The notes: generated by a model from the sequence alone, not told the origin. A DNA stretch of 58,476 bases from Rothia sp. HMSC078H08 (GCF_001808955.1 NZ_KV795256.1:160551-219026), one strand, 5' to 3'. Positions 15,951 through 25,223 are shown, numbered from the stretch's first letter. Numbers and translations are program-made.

Positions 15951-16741
15951 TAGCCAATCTCGGTAATCTCAGGGCCGCGGCGAGGCATCGGGCGCAGCTT
16001 GCTGTGCTCGTTCTCGGTCTCTTCTTCCACGGCGGGCTCTTCCTCAGCCACAACCAGGTCGGCGGGCAGAGTCATGGGCAGCAGTTCGCGCGGCGGGCGC
16101 GGGTCGTCGCCACGGTCCACCACGACGGTGCGGAAAACTTCCTCCACGGATGCGGCAGCCTTGTCGTCACCGAGCACAGCCGCGCCGGAAATCACACCGC
16201 GCAGGAACCAACGGGGGCCGTCCACGCCCACGAAGCGGGCGATGCGCTCGCCGGGCTGACCGTCCGGGGTGACGGCGGGCAGGCGGGTCAGCATCTCGGC
16301 GCCGAATACGCCGGCGTAGATTTCGACGATGCCGCCCTGCGATGCGACGGACTCGGTCAGATCGTGACGGATATCGTCCCAGATGCCGGTGGTGCGCGGT
16401 GCGGCGAATGCCTGCACCTGCAGGGTTGCGCCGTCGCGGGTGATGGTTGCGGCGATAACCGCGCCGGTTGCGTCGTCAGTTTCGAGGCGCAGGTTCATGC
16501 CGTCGAGCAACTTGATGCGCAGCGCACCCAGGTCGACGTAGTCTTCGAGGTCTTCGGCGGTGACTTCTTCAATGTCGTGCGGGCCGTTGACGCGGTCGTA
16601 CTTGATGACCTCGGGAGAGTTCTCCTCTTCCTTCAGCTCCTCAACCTCGACGTTGGTCTCCTCAATCTCTTCGGCGACAGCCTTGTCGATGGCGGCCTTT
16701 TCAGCCTCCTCGGCGTGCTTCTTTTTACCAAATCCGAACAT
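15950..16741 (-). CDS. DUF3710 family protein
   Basis: A 263-residue soluble protein of unknown function, conserved next to dut in Actinobacteria. It begins MFGFGKKK, then has a long acidic, coiled segment (residues 8-50, many Glu), followed by the conserved domain (DLGALRIKLLDGMNLRLE; IWDDIRHDLTESV; RWFLRGVISGAAV). It ends in a short basic tail. ATG 16741 follows a taggaa ribosome site. Its stop overlaps the next start as TAATG. The gap to dut is 77 bases and a common transcript is likely. Confidence 0.78.
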   Translation of the reverse strand: MFGFGKKKHAEEAEKAAIDKAVAEEIEETNVEVEELKEEENSPEVIKYDRVNGPHDIEEVTAEDLEDYVDLGALRIKLLDGMNLRLETDDATGAVIAATITRDGATLQVQAFAAPRTTGIWDDIRHDLTESVASQGGIVEIYAGVFGAEMLTRLPAVTPDGQPGERIARFVGVDGPRWFLRGVISGAAVLGDDKAAASVEEVFRTVVVDRGDDPRPPRELLPMTLPADLVVAEEEPAVEEETENEHSKLRPMPRRGPEITEIG

Positions 16742-16818
16742 GGTATTCCTACTTTCACCGCACGCAGGGTGCGGGGGTTTCTTCTCTTCTCTCGTGCGGT
16801 TTTCGCGGTGAGAGCAGA

Positions 16819-17265
16819 CTAGTGGATTCCGCTGGAACCGAAGCCGCTGGAGCCGCGTTCGGTCTGATCCAGTTCGTCCACCACGGTAAAGGTTGCGTGC
16901 TCGTACTTCTGAATGATCAGCTGGGCGATACGGTCGCCGCGCTGCACGTGGAAGGACTTGGTCTTGTCAGTGTTGAGCAGGGTGACCATCAGCTCGCCGC
17001 GGTAGCCGGAATCAACGGTGCCGGGTGCGTTCACAATGGTGATACCGTTCTTGGTTGCCAGGCCGGAGCGCGGGTGCACCAGGCCAACGTAACCTTCGGG
17101 CAGGGCGATTGCCACGCCGGTGGGTACGAGGGCGCGTTCGCCCGGTTCCAGTTCGAAGTCGATACGGGAGCGCAGGTCAGCGCCGGCGTCGCCGGGCTTT
17201 GCGTAGGCGGGTGCGGGCAGCTCGGGGTCGAGCAGCTTAATGTGGACGTTTACGGGGGTCATCAT
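16819..17265 (-). CDS. dut: Deoxyuridine 5'-triphosphate nucleotidohydrolase
   Basis: It hydrolyses dUTP to dUMP, keeping uracil out of DNA and supplying dTMP synthesis. The trimeric dUTPase motifs are all visible: AYAKPGDAGADLRS (motif 1), PRSGLATK (motif 2), GTVDSGYRGEL (motif 3 with the catalytic Asp), RGDRIAQLI (motif 4), and the C-terminal GSSGFGSSG (motif 5). Start: ATG 17265 and ATG 17262 are adjacent, and TTG 17271 is also possible; no ribosome site is strong. It is about 148 residues long, normal for the family. It probably leads the dut-DUF3710-OB-DUF3159 transcript. Confidence 0.95.
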   Translation of the reverse strand: MMTPVNVHIKLLDPELPAPAYAKPGDAGADLRSRIDFELEPGERALVPTGVAIALPEGYVGLVHPRSGLATKNGITIVNAPGTVDSGYRGELMVTLLNTDKTKSFHVQRGDRIAQLIIQKYEHATFTVVDELDQTERGSSGFGSSGIH

Positions 17266-17431
17266 GGTCAATACTCTAACCTTTCGCGGGTGTCTGTGCC
17301 ATCACCTCGCGCTGTGTTGAGGCTCTACTGCGGGGTGTTTTCGTTGCGTGTTCGCGTTCAGCGCGTGCGGCGGCGTGCCGTGTTGGGTGCGACGCGGCGC
17401 TGTTCTTGCGTGCGCGGCTTTCACATACTCA

Positions 17432-17462
17432 ACGGGGCGGGTGCACTCGGCACTCGCCCCGT
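17432..17462 (-). terminator. Terminator-like hairpin after DUF4193
   Basis: A 13-bp stem (ACGGGGCGGGTGC with GCACTCGCCCCGT, one mismatch) and 5-base loop lie 44 bases beyond the DUF4193 stop. The T-tract is weak. The rest of the 17266-17505 gap shows no gene; mycobacteria have a DUF3093-type gene at this place and I see none here. Confidence 0.55.
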
Positions 17463-17505
17463 CATGAGGTGTATGTCGGGTGGGTGTTAGCCCTTCCCTA
17501 AAGTT

Positions 17506-17805
17506 TTAGCCCTCGCACTCGATGCAGTAGGACAGGCCGCCCTCTTCGCGTGCAATCTGCGAGCGGTGGCGCACCAGGAAGCAGGATGCGCAGGTGAACT
17601 CGTCGTCCTGAGCGGGCAGAACAACAACGTTCAGCTCCTCGTTGGAGAGGTCAGCACCGGGCAGCTCGAAGCTTTCTGCTGCGCTGTTTTCGTCTTCGTC
17701 CACCGCACCGGACTGCATCTCGGAACGGCGGGCGTTCAGCTCCTCGTAGGACTCTTCGTTCTGCTCTTCGTCCTGCTTGCGAGGTGCATCGTAATCAGTT
17801 GCCAA
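17506..17805 (-). CDS. DUF4193 zinc-ribbon-like protein
   Basis: A 99-residue acidic protein conserved across Actinobacteria, function unknown. The C-terminus has CASC and CIEC pairs (residues about 75-97) spaced like a zinc ribbon, with LVRHRSQIA between. The rest is strongly acidic (Glu, Asp). The start is TTG 17805 (LATDYDAPRK), which is where family members begin. A GAAAG motif is close upstream, and the frame extends further to 17907 without a better ribosome site. It is divergent from sepH across 326 bases. Confidence 0.82.
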   Translation of the reverse strand: MATDYDAPRKQDEEQNEESYEELNARRSEMQSGAVDEDENSAAESFELPGADLSNEELNVVVLPAQDDEFTCASCFLVRHRSQIAREEGGLSYCIECEG

Positions 17806-18131
17806 ACTTTCACGCTCCGTTGGTTCTGTGGCTGTGTGTTGAACTAGGCCACGCTGGTTTAATGAGTGCTCTAGGTGCCGCTGGTGAGGATTTAACCCCG
17901 ACGGCATGCCAGGTATTGTTCACCATTGGCACCCTATTTGTCTAATCCTGGGTAGGCTTTGGACGGTTTAGGCGTCACATTCTAGCTTTTTCGGTCCGAA
18001 AAGTACATCTTTTTTTGGGGAAAATCCCGCCTCCGCTACTGATTTACCGCGCTTTCACGGTACCCTGGAAGGTAGTTTGCGTTCCGTGCAACACATTCAC
18101 GAACGCGTCCGGTTCACCTATGGAGGTTCTC
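17806..18131. other. Intergenic control region between DUF4193 and sepH
   Basis: 326 bases without a gene. It holds the DUF4193 promoter and dyad described at 17979-18002 and a sepH ribosome site (GGAGG, 18122-18126). A run of seven T lies at about 18009-18015. No other structured element was seen. Confidence 0.6.
17979..18002 (-). promoter_or_regulatory. DUF4193 -10 with adjacent 7-bp dyad (candidate operator)
   Basis: On the minus strand TAGAAT (17979-17984) is preceded by the perfect dyad TTTTCGG-t-CCGAAAA (17988-18002). The dyad lies where a regulator bound there would cover the spacer between -35 and -10. The regulator is unknown. Confidence 0.4.
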
Positions 18132-19304
18132 ATGCTTGAACTGCGTCTGATTGGCGTTCACGATGACGGCGAAAATCTGGTGCTTGAGTCTGCTGACGGC
18201 ACCCGCTTCTTGCTGCCGATTGACGCGAACCTGCGCACGAGCATCACCAAGGCTCGCCGTATTCAGCCCGCCCGCGGTCTGGGCGCTAAGGGCACCTACG
18301 GTCCGCGCGATATTCAGACCCGTTTCCGTCAGGGTGCCTCCGTTGAGGAAATCGCTGAAGAGTCCGGTTGGGAGCCGGAGCGCGTGCGCCGCTACGAGTG
18401 GCCGATCGTTGCTGAGCGTGCCCACATTATTCGTGCCGCTCAGAGCGTGAAGATTGGTCGCCGCAGCTCCGCTTCGGGTACCGCACAGATTCCCGTGACC
18501 CTGAGCGCCCGCATTGAGGAAGTCTCCGAGCGTTACGGTTTTGAGGACGCAACCCAGGACTGGACCACCCGCCAGCAGGAGAACGGCCAGTGGCGCGTTG
18601 AGGTTGATATTGCGCTGAAGGATTCGGTGCGTCAGAACCTGCCCGCGCAGGTCGTCTTCCCCGCACGTTGGGTGTACAACCCGGCAAACCAGGGCCTGTA
18701 CGCTTCGAATGAGGCGGCGTACTTCCTGATGGGCAATAGTGAGGACGCTGTTGCCGCCGCCGCGAAGAAGGCTCCCGTGGAGGTTCCTCCCGCCCGCCTG
18801 CCGAAGGCACCCGAGCCCGCACCGGCACCCCTTACTTCCTCTGAGAGCGCTGATGAGCGTAAGCTCAAGGAGCTTTTGGAGCGCGCCCGCTCGGTGCGCC
18901 CGGCGCAGGTTGAGGAGCCCGAGGTGTTCGTGCACCGCGAGTCCGCTCAGCCCGCTGAGGCACCCGAAGCTGCTGCACCGGCAGAAGCTCCGAAGGCTGA
19001 AGAACCCGCACCGGTTGCAGAGCCTGCGGCACCCGCAGCACCCGCTACTGAAGCGCCCGCCGAGGCTGCATCTGCTCGCGGCCCGCTGACCGGTGCACCC
19101 GCCGCACACACCCCCGCGGCGCATCCGGCACCGGAAGATTACAGCGAGCACGCACCCGCCGAAGAGCCTGCTGAAGCACCGGCTGAATCCGCACCCGCAG
19201 AAGCTGCTGAAGCTCCCGCATCGGAGAAGCCCAAGTCTTCCTCGAAGAAGCAGCGCGTGAGCGTTCCCGCTTGGGACGACATCATCTTCGGCGGCCGCAA
19301 GTAA
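18132..19304 (+). CDS. sepH: Septation protein SepH
   Basis: A 390-residue actinobacterial cell-division protein; SepH binds FtsZ and promotes its assembly. The N-terminal conserved domain (former DUF3071, residues 1-200) starts MLELRLIGVHDDGENL and includes a helix-turn-helix-like stretch (GASVEEIAEESGWEPERVRRY, about residues 64-84). Residues 230-370 are a low-complexity Pro/Ala/Glu-rich linker, and the end is a short conserved tail (VPAWDDIIFGGRK). ATG 18132 follows GGAGG at 18122-18126. An upstream in-frame extension to 18015 has no ribosome site. Its place next to DUF4193 and dut is usual in the phylum. A strong terminator follows. Confidence 0.9.
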   Translation: MLELRLIGVHDDGENLVLESADGTRFLLPIDANLRTSITKARRIQPARGLGAKGTYGPRDIQTRFRQGASVEEIAEESGWEPERVRRYEWPIVAERAHIIRAAQSVKIGRRSSASGTAQIPVTLSARIEEVSERYGFEDATQDWTTRQQENGQWRVEVDIALKDSVRQNLPAQVVFPARWVYNPANQGLYASNEAAYFLMGNSEDAVAAAAKKAPVEVPPARLPKAPEPAPAPLTSSESADERKLKELLERARSVRPAQVEEPEVFVHRESAQPAEAPEAAAPAEAPKAEEPAPVAEPAAPAAPATEAPAEAASARGPLTGAPAAHTPAAHPAPEDYSEHAPAEEPAEAPAESAPAEAAEAPASEKPKSSSKKQRVSVPAWDDIIFGGRK

Positions 19305-19361
19305 GCGACCGCCCTCGCGCCGCCCGATAGAGGCATCAAGACGAGAGCATCTAGACATACG

Positions 19362-19401
19362 AAAGCCGCCGGTTATTCGCGTGAATAACCGGCGGCTTTT
19401 C
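19362..19401. terminator. Bidirectional terminator between sepH and the phosphodiesterase gene
   Basis: A perfect 17-bp stem (19362-19378 with 19383-19399) around loop gcgt, with A-rich and T-rich flanks on both sides, lies between convergent genes. Confidence 0.92.
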
Positions 19402-19444
19402 TATCTTCTCAGCCTGTATCCGCTGAGCGGGGCTCTTCCGAATC

Positions 19445-20725
19445 TTAGAAGGTCTTGAGCATGCGCAACGGCACCAGACGCTCAGCGTCCGTGAGCGAAC
19501 CGTGCTGACCAACCATGTGCAGGGCACGCTCCTGGTAGTGGCGCATATCGTACAGCGCCCAGTCATCGCGAGCGCACACCATCAGGTCGCCAATACGGCC
19601 GCGCGCCGCATCCGTGATGACCGGGCCGAAGTAGCCGGCACGCATCAGCTCGCGAGAGTCAATCACCCAGGCGCGCTCGCCCCAGTACTGCGCCCAACGC
19701 TGAGCGGTGGCGGTGCGTGCCGCCTCCGAGGTGTCTTCGAGGTACAGGTGCACGGCGCGCGGTTCACCGGCGGTCATGGCGATATTGCGGGTCAGCTCCT
19801 CCACGCCAGAGTAGTCGATGCGCTGATGCTCGGGCACGTTCACCATGCCGTGATCGGCGGTCACGAAGAGTGCCGCCCACGCCGGGGCGCGCTCCGCCAG
19901 ACGCTTCAGCGCCGAGTTCAGTTCCTCCAGCTGCTGTAGCCATTCGTCGCTGCCCACGCCGTAGCGGTGGCCCGCCGCGTCAATCTCGCCCCAGTACAGG
20001 TACACGGTGGTGGGGGTGCGACTGGAGAGCGCCTCCAGGGCGTAGGTGACGCGGGCGTTGTAGCCGACGGCGTCCACGAAGTCGCCGCCGCGTAGCGCCG
20101 CCTCCGTCAGGCCGGTACCGCGGTACTTACCCAGCGAAATGGTGAGCACGCGGCGGTTCGTATGGTGGCGTTCCAGCACGGTCGGCAGCGGCTGCCAGGC
20201 GTGCGGGTCCACCGACTGATCCCAGCCGGACAGGTGGTTCATGACCGAGCCCACTCCCCCATTACCTGCCGGGTTACGCACCTCGTAGCCGGCAATGCCG
20301 TGCGCGCCGGGTGCCGTGCCGGTGCCCAGCGAGGTCAGGGAGGCGGCGGTCGTGGTGGGGAACGCGGCGTCCAGCGGGCCCAGGTTCAGGGTCTTACGCA
20401 GGGCGGGCGCGTAGCCGCCGTAGCTGTTGAGCAGCTGCTCGCCCAGGCCGTCCACCATGATCACGCAGGCGTGGCGGAACGACGCCGGATCAACGTCCTG
20501 CTCCGCGAGGCGGCCGGCAAGGTTCAGCGGGTCGGCAACAGAGTTGAACGCCGGGTCGGAATCTAGCGCGTGCGCGGGGCGCGCCAGGCTTCGCTGAGCC
20601 ACCAGAGAGGAGGCGGACTCCAGCACATCGGCAATGCTATTGCTGCCGTAGGCGGGCGCGGGAGGCAACGGCGCGCCCAGAACATCGTGCAGGGTGGTCT
20701 GTTCGGTGCGGGACGGGGCCGTCAT
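19445..20725 (-). CDS. Alkaline-phosphatase-superfamily nucleotide pyrophosphatase/phosphodiesterase
   Basis: A 426-residue enzyme of the nucleotide pyrophosphatase/phosphodiesterase type. The metal and nucleophile region is FPTTTAASLTSLGTG, whose Thr is the likely nucleophile. The first metal Asp is in VIMVDGLGEQLL, YWGEIDAAGHRYG gives Asp and His ligands, and FVTADHGMVN gives the Asp-His pair. There is no signal peptide, so it is probably cytoplasmic; the substrate is unknown. ATG 20725 follows agaggaa. The DUF5998 gene lies 83 bases upstream on the same strand and may share its transcript; this pairing is common in Micrococcales as I recall it. Confidence 0.82.
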   Translation of the reverse strand: MTAPSRTEQTTLHDVLGAPLPPAPAYGSNSIADVLESASSLVAQRSLARPAHALDSDPAFNSVADPLNLAGRLAEQDVDPASFRHACVIMVDGLGEQLLNSYGGYAPALRKTLNLGPLDAAFPTTTAASLTSLGTGTAPGAHGIAGYEVRNPAGNGGVGSVMNHLSGWDQSVDPHAWQPLPTVLERHHTNRRVLTISLGKYRGTGLTEAALRGGDFVDAVGYNARVTYALEALSSRTPTTVYLYWGEIDAAGHRYGVGSDEWLQQLEELNSALKRLAERAPAWAALFVTADHGMVNVPEHQRIDYSGVEELTRNIAMTAGEPRAVHLYLEDTSEAARTATAQRWAQYWGERAWVIDSRELMRAGYFGPVITDAARGRIGDLMVCARDDWALYDMRHYQERALHMVGQHGSLTDAERLVPLRMLKTF

Positions 20726-20808
20726 AGGTTCCTCTCGGGTGTGTCTCTCAGGGTGTGGCGAGTGCTAATCGCGAGCGCCGTTGGGTGGCAGGCGCGGGAT
20801 GCCGGTGG

Positions 20809-21402
20809 TTATCGGCGGGTTGTGTACATGCGGGCACGGTGCAGAGCACGCGCAAAATGCTGCGCACGCTGAACCGACTCCGGGCCGTCAGCGGTCGCAG
20901 ACACACGTACCGCAATGTCCTCGCGGCGCGCATCACCGGTGTAGCCGTGGTCGGCGTTGCACTGCGGATCCTGGCAACCGGCGGGCGCCAGCTCCACGTG
21001 CAGGGAGCCGGTCCAGGCAATCTGGAAGGAAATCTCGGTCGGTGCGGTGCTACCGGCGTTGTACGCCTGCGGCTGGCTGAAACCGTAGCTGATGGTGACC
21101 GCGTTCAGGGCGCTCAGGTGCACCGCCTCCACGCTCACGTGCGCCACGGTACCCTGCGCATCCCCCTCAAGGTGCTGGTCGTCCAGGTGCGCAAAGATGA
21201 CGTGCTCGCCGCAGAGCACCATCACGGTGATGTGGCGGTGAAAATCATCGCGCGAGAAGTGGGTTTCGTGCTGTACGAAGTGTGCGTCCGGGTTCATGCC
21301 TGCCAGCGCGTCATCCACTACTTCCAGCACGAGGTCGGGGTAGAAACCGGCATGCTTAATATCTGCGACCAGTTGCTCGCGTTCGGGGGTGGTGGCGTAC
21401 AT
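20809..21402 (-). CDS. DUF5998 family protein
   Basis: A 197-residue soluble protein conserved in Actinobacteria with no known function. It starts MYATTPEREQLVADIKHAGFYP; ATG 21402 follows a gaaagagg ribosome site, which is better than the in-frame 21429. Features seen: many His and Asp residues (THFSRDDFHRHITVMVL, FAHLDDQHLEGD) and a C-terminal CQDPQCNADHGYTGD segment with two Cys that could bind metal. The metal-binding idea is inference. It lies upstream of the phosphodiesterase-like gene and divergent from parC. Confidence 0.75.
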   Translation of the reverse strand: MYATTPEREQLVADIKHAGFYPDLVLEVVDDALAGMNPDAHFVQHETHFSRDDFHRHITVMVLCGEHVIFAHLDDQHLEGDAQGTVAHVSVEAVHLSALNAVTISYGFSQPQAYNAGSTAPTEISFQIAWTGSLHVELAPAGCQDPQCNADHGYTGDARREDIAVRVSATADGPESVQRAQHFARALHRARMYTTRR

Positions 21403-21688
21403 CGTACCTCTTTCGTGCGGTGCCCTCATGAGGCGACGTCGGTCGGCGCACGCGATGAAGGCGGTTAGGTATTACTCCCCTCTACCTTAGAGGGTTCCAG
21501 CCGGGCTGTGCTACTTGACCACGCTAATACAGCCGCATATGACGGCGTGTACTCCCCCGTCGTGCTTCAGTTACTGCCCCGCAACCGTCTTGGTGCACCC
21601 CGCAGGTGACGCTGACCAACCAGCCCGATTCATCCGCTCCCACCCGCTAAAATAGGAAGAGCGAAAACACACCGACACGAGGAGATAT

Positions 21689-24214
21689 ATGGCTCGCCGA
21701 TCCAAATCCGCCGTCAGCGACTACCCGGTGGATGTGGTAGAGAATATTGTCGACATCGACGTATCCGCCGAGATGGAATCCAGCTTCCTGGAATACTCCT
21801 ACTCGGTGATTTATTCGCGCGCCCTCCCCGACGCCCGCGACGGCCTCAAGCCCGTGCAGCGCCGCATCCTCTACATGATGCAGCAGATGGGTCTGCGCCC
21901 CGACAAGGGCCACGTCAAGAGCGCCCGCGTGACCGGCGAGGTCATGGGTAAGCTCCACCCGCACGGCGACGCCGCCATCTACGACGCTATGGTTCGCCTC
22001 GCCCAGCCCTTCGCGCTGCGTCTGCCCCTCGTGGACGGTCACGGTAACTTCGGTTCCCTCGACGACGGCCCGGCAGCCGCCCGATACACCGAAGCACGTA
22101 TGGCGCCCGCCGCGCAGGCGCTCACCGCGGACCTCGAAGAAGACGTGGTTGACTTCGTACCGAACTACGACAACCAGTTCATGCAGCCTTCCGTGCTGCC
22201 CGCCGCGTTCCCGAACCTACTTGTCAACGGCACTACCGGCATCGCGGTCGGTATGGCAACCAACATGGCGCCGCACAACCTGCGCGAGGTCATCGCCGGT
22301 ACCCGCCACCTCATCGCACACCCCGAGGCGAGCCTCAAAGACATCATGAAGTTCATCCCCGGCCCCGACCTGCCCACCGGCGGCACCATCGTGGGTTTGA
22401 GCGGAATCCGTGACGCCTACGAAACCGGCCGCGGCACCTTCAAGACCCGCGCGAAGGTATCCATCGAGCAGGTCAGCCCCCGCAAGCAGGGCATTGTCGT
22501 CACCGAACTGCCGTACATGGTCGGCCCCGAAAAGGTCATCGAAAAGATCAAGGACGGCGTCAACTCCAAGAAGCTCACCGGCATCTCGGACGTGGTCGAC
22601 CTGACCGACCGCACCCACGGCCTGCGCCTCATCATCGAGATCAAGAACGGCTTCAACCCCGAGGCCGTGCTCGCCGCCCTATACAAGCACACCCCGCTCG
22701 AGGACTCCTTCGGCATCAACAACGTGGCGCTCGTGGACGGTCAGCCGCAGACCCTCGGCCTGCTCGACCTGATGCGCGTGTACATTGACCACCGCCTGAA
22801 CGTGGTCCGCCGCCGCACCGAGTTCCGCCTGGGCAAGCGCACCGACCGCCTGCACCTGGTGGAGGGCCTGCTCGTGGCCATCCTCGACATTGACGAGGTC
22901 ATCCAGATCATTCGTGAATCTGACGAGACCGCTCAGGCACGCGAAAAGCTGAAGGTCGTCTTCGACCTGACCGACACGCAGGCGAACCACATTCTGGAGC
23001 TGCGCCTGCGCCAGCTCACCAAGTACTCCCGCCTGGAGTTGGAAGCAGAACGCGATACCCTGCAGCAGGAAATCGCGGAATTGCAGCGCATCCTCGGCTC
23101 TGATGCGGCCCTGCGCGAGCTGGTTTCTGACGAGCTCGCCGAGGTCGCCGAACGCTACGGCACCGACCGCCGCACCCAGCTCAAGACCAAGGACGACATG
23201 CAGGTCGCCATCGAGGCGGTCACCGCGCAGTCCAAGGCGAAGAAGAGCCTGGGCCTGGCCCTCGAGATTGCCGACGAGCCCTGCTGGGTGCTGCTCTCCG
23301 CCACCGGCGTGATGGGACGCACCCCCGGCAAGCCCATCCGCGAGGCCCTCGTGGATCCCGGCAAGCGCTTCAAGCACGACGTGTTCGCTTCGATTGTGCC
23401 GACCACCGCACGCGGTGAGATTGGTGCCGTCACCTCCGCCGGACGCATGGTGCGTCTGTCCGTCATGGACATTCCGGTGCTGGACGAGAACGGCGGCACC
23501 CCCTCCATGGCGTCGGCGGTGAAGGCAACCGAGCTGGTTCAGCTTGCTAAGGGTGAGAAGCTGATTGCACTCGTGCCGCTGAGCACCGTGCTGGCGATGG
23601 CAACCGCCGGCGGCGTGATTAAGCGCGTGAACCCCGACTACCCGCTGAACCAGACCGAGTGGGACATCATGAAGCTCAAGGACGGCGACGAAATCGTAGC
23701 CGCAGCCCCCTGCCCCACCGACGATGCGGTGCTCACCTTCGTCACCCGCGACGCAAAACTGCTGACCTTCGATGCCGCCAAGGTTCGTCCGCAGGGACGC
23801 ACCGGCGGCGGTATCGCAGGCATCAAGCTTGCCGACGGCGACCGCGTCATCGCCCTGGGTGTGACCGCGCCCGGCGACGCGGCGGAGGTCGTGACCGTCA
23901 CCAACGGCAAGGACGGCCTGGCGAGCGCCAAGGTCACCGCGCTGAGCGAGTACCCGCAGAAGGGCCGCGCGACCGGTGGCGTGCGCGCGCACCGATTCCT
24001 CACCGGTGAGAGCCAGCTGGCCCTGGCCTGGGTTGGCGTGGGCCCGGCGAAGGCGGCATCCTCCGGCGGCGTGGCTCGTTCCCTGCCGACCGAGCACGGT
24101 GCCCGCGACGGCTCCGGCGTGATGCTCACCCAGAGCATCGGTGTGGTTGGTCCGAACTACGCGGCTGTTTCTGCTGCGCTGGCGGTTAGCCCGGAGGGTG
24201 AAAAGCTCTTCTAG
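21689..24214 (+). CDS. parC: DNA topoisomerase IV subunit A (ParC-type)
   Basis: An 841-residue type IIA topoisomerase cleavage subunit, which decatenates chromosomes together with ParE. The catalytic Tyr is in ARYTEARM. The quinolone region reads HPHGDAAIYDAM: the position equal to E. coli GyrA Ser83 is Ala, while Asp87 is kept. A canonical GyrA box (QRRGGKG type) is absent from the C-terminal beta-pinwheel; the region reads PQKGRATGGV instead, which favours ParC over GyrA. ATG 21689 follows gaggag. A TAAAAT hexamer at about 21648-21653 may be the -10. The partner subunit is at 37326-39428 on the other strand. Confidence 0.88.
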   Translation: MARRSKSAVSDYPVDVVENIVDIDVSAEMESSFLEYSYSVIYSRALPDARDGLKPVQRRILYMMQQMGLRPDKGHVKSARVTGEVMGKLHPHGDAAIYDAMVRLAQPFALRLPLVDGHGNFGSLDDGPAAARYTEARMAPAAQALTADLEEDVVDFVPNYDNQFMQPSVLPAAFPNLLVNGTTGIAVGMATNMAPHNLREVIAGTRHLIAHPEASLKDIMKFIPGPDLPTGGTIVGLSGIRDAYETGRGTFKTRAKVSIEQVSPRKQGIVVTELPYMVGPEKVIEKIKDGVNSKKLTGISDVVDLTDRTHGLRLIIEIKNGFNPEAVLAALYKHTPLEDSFGINNVALVDGQPQTLGLLDLMRVYIDHRLNVVRRRTEFRLGKRTDRLHLVEGLLVAILDIDEVIQIIRESDETAQAREKLKVVFDLTDTQANHILELRLRQLTKYSRLELEAERDTLQQEIAELQRILGSDAALRELVSDELAEVAERYGTDRRTQLKTKDDMQVAIEAVTAQSKAKKSLGLALEIADEPCWVLLSATGVMGRTPGKPIREALVDPGKRFKHDVFASIVPTTARGEIGAVTSAGRMVRLSVMDIPVLDENGGTPSMASAVKATELVQLAKGEKLIALVPLSTVLAMATAGGVIKRVNPDYPLNQTEWDIMKLKDGDEIVAAAPCPTDDAVLTFVTRDAKLLTFDAAKVRPQGRTGGGIAGIKLADGDRVIALGVTAPGDAAEVVTVTNGKDGLASAKVTALSEYPQKGRATGGVRAHRFLTGESQLALAWVGVGPAKAASSGGVARSLPTEHGARDGSGVMLTQSIGVVGPNYAAVSAALAVSPEGEKLF

Positions 24215-24253
24215 GCGCGCCGTTCACGGCCTTTCGACCTCAGGTTGCTAACG

Positions 24254-24301
24254 AAGCCGGGGGTGAAGACACGTTGTGTGTGTCTTCACCCCCGGCTTTT
24301 A
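24254..24301 (+). terminator. Terminator after parC
   Basis: A perfect 19-bp stem (24254-24272 with 24280-24298), 7-base loop, followed by tttt. Confidence 0.93.
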
Positions 24302-24363
24302 TGTGGTGTACCTTAAGTAACACAGCACACATTTATTGACGCATTGTTCTTAGAGGATTTGTC

Positions 24364-25149
24364 GTGCTTGATTTACTGTCCGTCACACCAGAGTTATTTA
24401 TCGTGCTCCTGCTCGCTGCCTTCTGCGCGGGATGCATCGACTCTGTCGTGGGCGGAGGCGGCATGATCCAGCTCCCCGCCCTGCTCATGGCGCCCGGATT
24501 CTCACCCATCGCCGCTCTGAGCACCAATAAAGTTGCCAGCGCCATGGGCACTTTGATGAGTGCCTCAACCTATATTCGCTCGCTCAAAATCCCGTGGAAA
24601 ATCCTGCTCCCCGTAGCGTTCGTGGCGTTCTGCGCCTCCGCCGCCGGCGCGTACTGCGCCACGATCCTGCCGGCACATATTTTCCGCCCCGCCATTGTGG
24701 TGGTTCTAGCCGCTATCCTCGTCTTCTCGGTGCTACAACCGCGCATACCTCGCGGACAGTCTCGCGCGCTCACAACCTCATCGTTCCTAGTGCGCGGCTT
24801 TGCACTGGGTCTGATTCTGGGCGGCTACGACGGCATCCTCGGGGCTGGCACCGGCGCGATGATGCTCGTCGCCCTGCAGATAGCCATGGGCTACGATATG
24901 CTCCACGCGACTGCGGCCGCCAAGGTTCTCAACACCGCCACCAACCTCGGCGCGCTCCTCTACTTCATTCCGCTGGGCTCAATTCACTGGCTCCTCGGAA
25001 TCGCCATGGGATGCGCCAACATGGCGGGAAGCTGGGTTGGTGCCCGCACCGCAATTCACCTGGGCGAGCGATTCATTCGCCGCGTGCTCGTTATCGTTAT
25101 GACCCTCATGCTGCTGCGGATGAGCGCGCAAATACTCGGCTGGGTTTAG
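24364..25149 (+). CDS. TauE/SafE (TSUP) family membrane exporter
   Basis: A 261-residue protein with about eight transmembrane segments and the family's duplicated Gly-rich motifs: SVVGGGGMIQLPALL near residues 24-38 and GGYDGILGAGTGA near 155-167. TSUP proteins move sulfite or small organosulfur anions; the substrate here is not known. The start is GTG 24364 with AGAGGA 8 bases upstream. A TTGACG at 24336 may be a -35, but no -10 is clear. It is monocistronic between two terminators. Its codons look native, unlike the YeiH-family gene at 1797, which may move related sulfur anions. Confidence 0.83.
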   Translation: MLDLLSVTPELFIVLLLAAFCAGCIDSVVGGGGMIQLPALLMAPGFSPIAALSTNKVASAMGTLMSASTYIRSLKIPWKILLPVAFVAFCASAAGAYCATILPAHIFRPAIVVVLAAILVFSVLQPRIPRGQSRALTTSSFLVRGFALGLILGGYDGILGAGTGAMMLVALQIAMGYDMLHATAAAKVLNTATNLGALLYFIPLGSIHWLLGIAMGCANMAGSWVGARTAIHLGERFIRRVLVIVMTLMLLRMSAQILGWV

Positions 25150-25223
25150 CTCCCTCCTCCCTACCCTCACCCGAACCTATTCGCGTGGAGATATAAACAC
25201 TCAGAACTATCTGCGCACACAGA

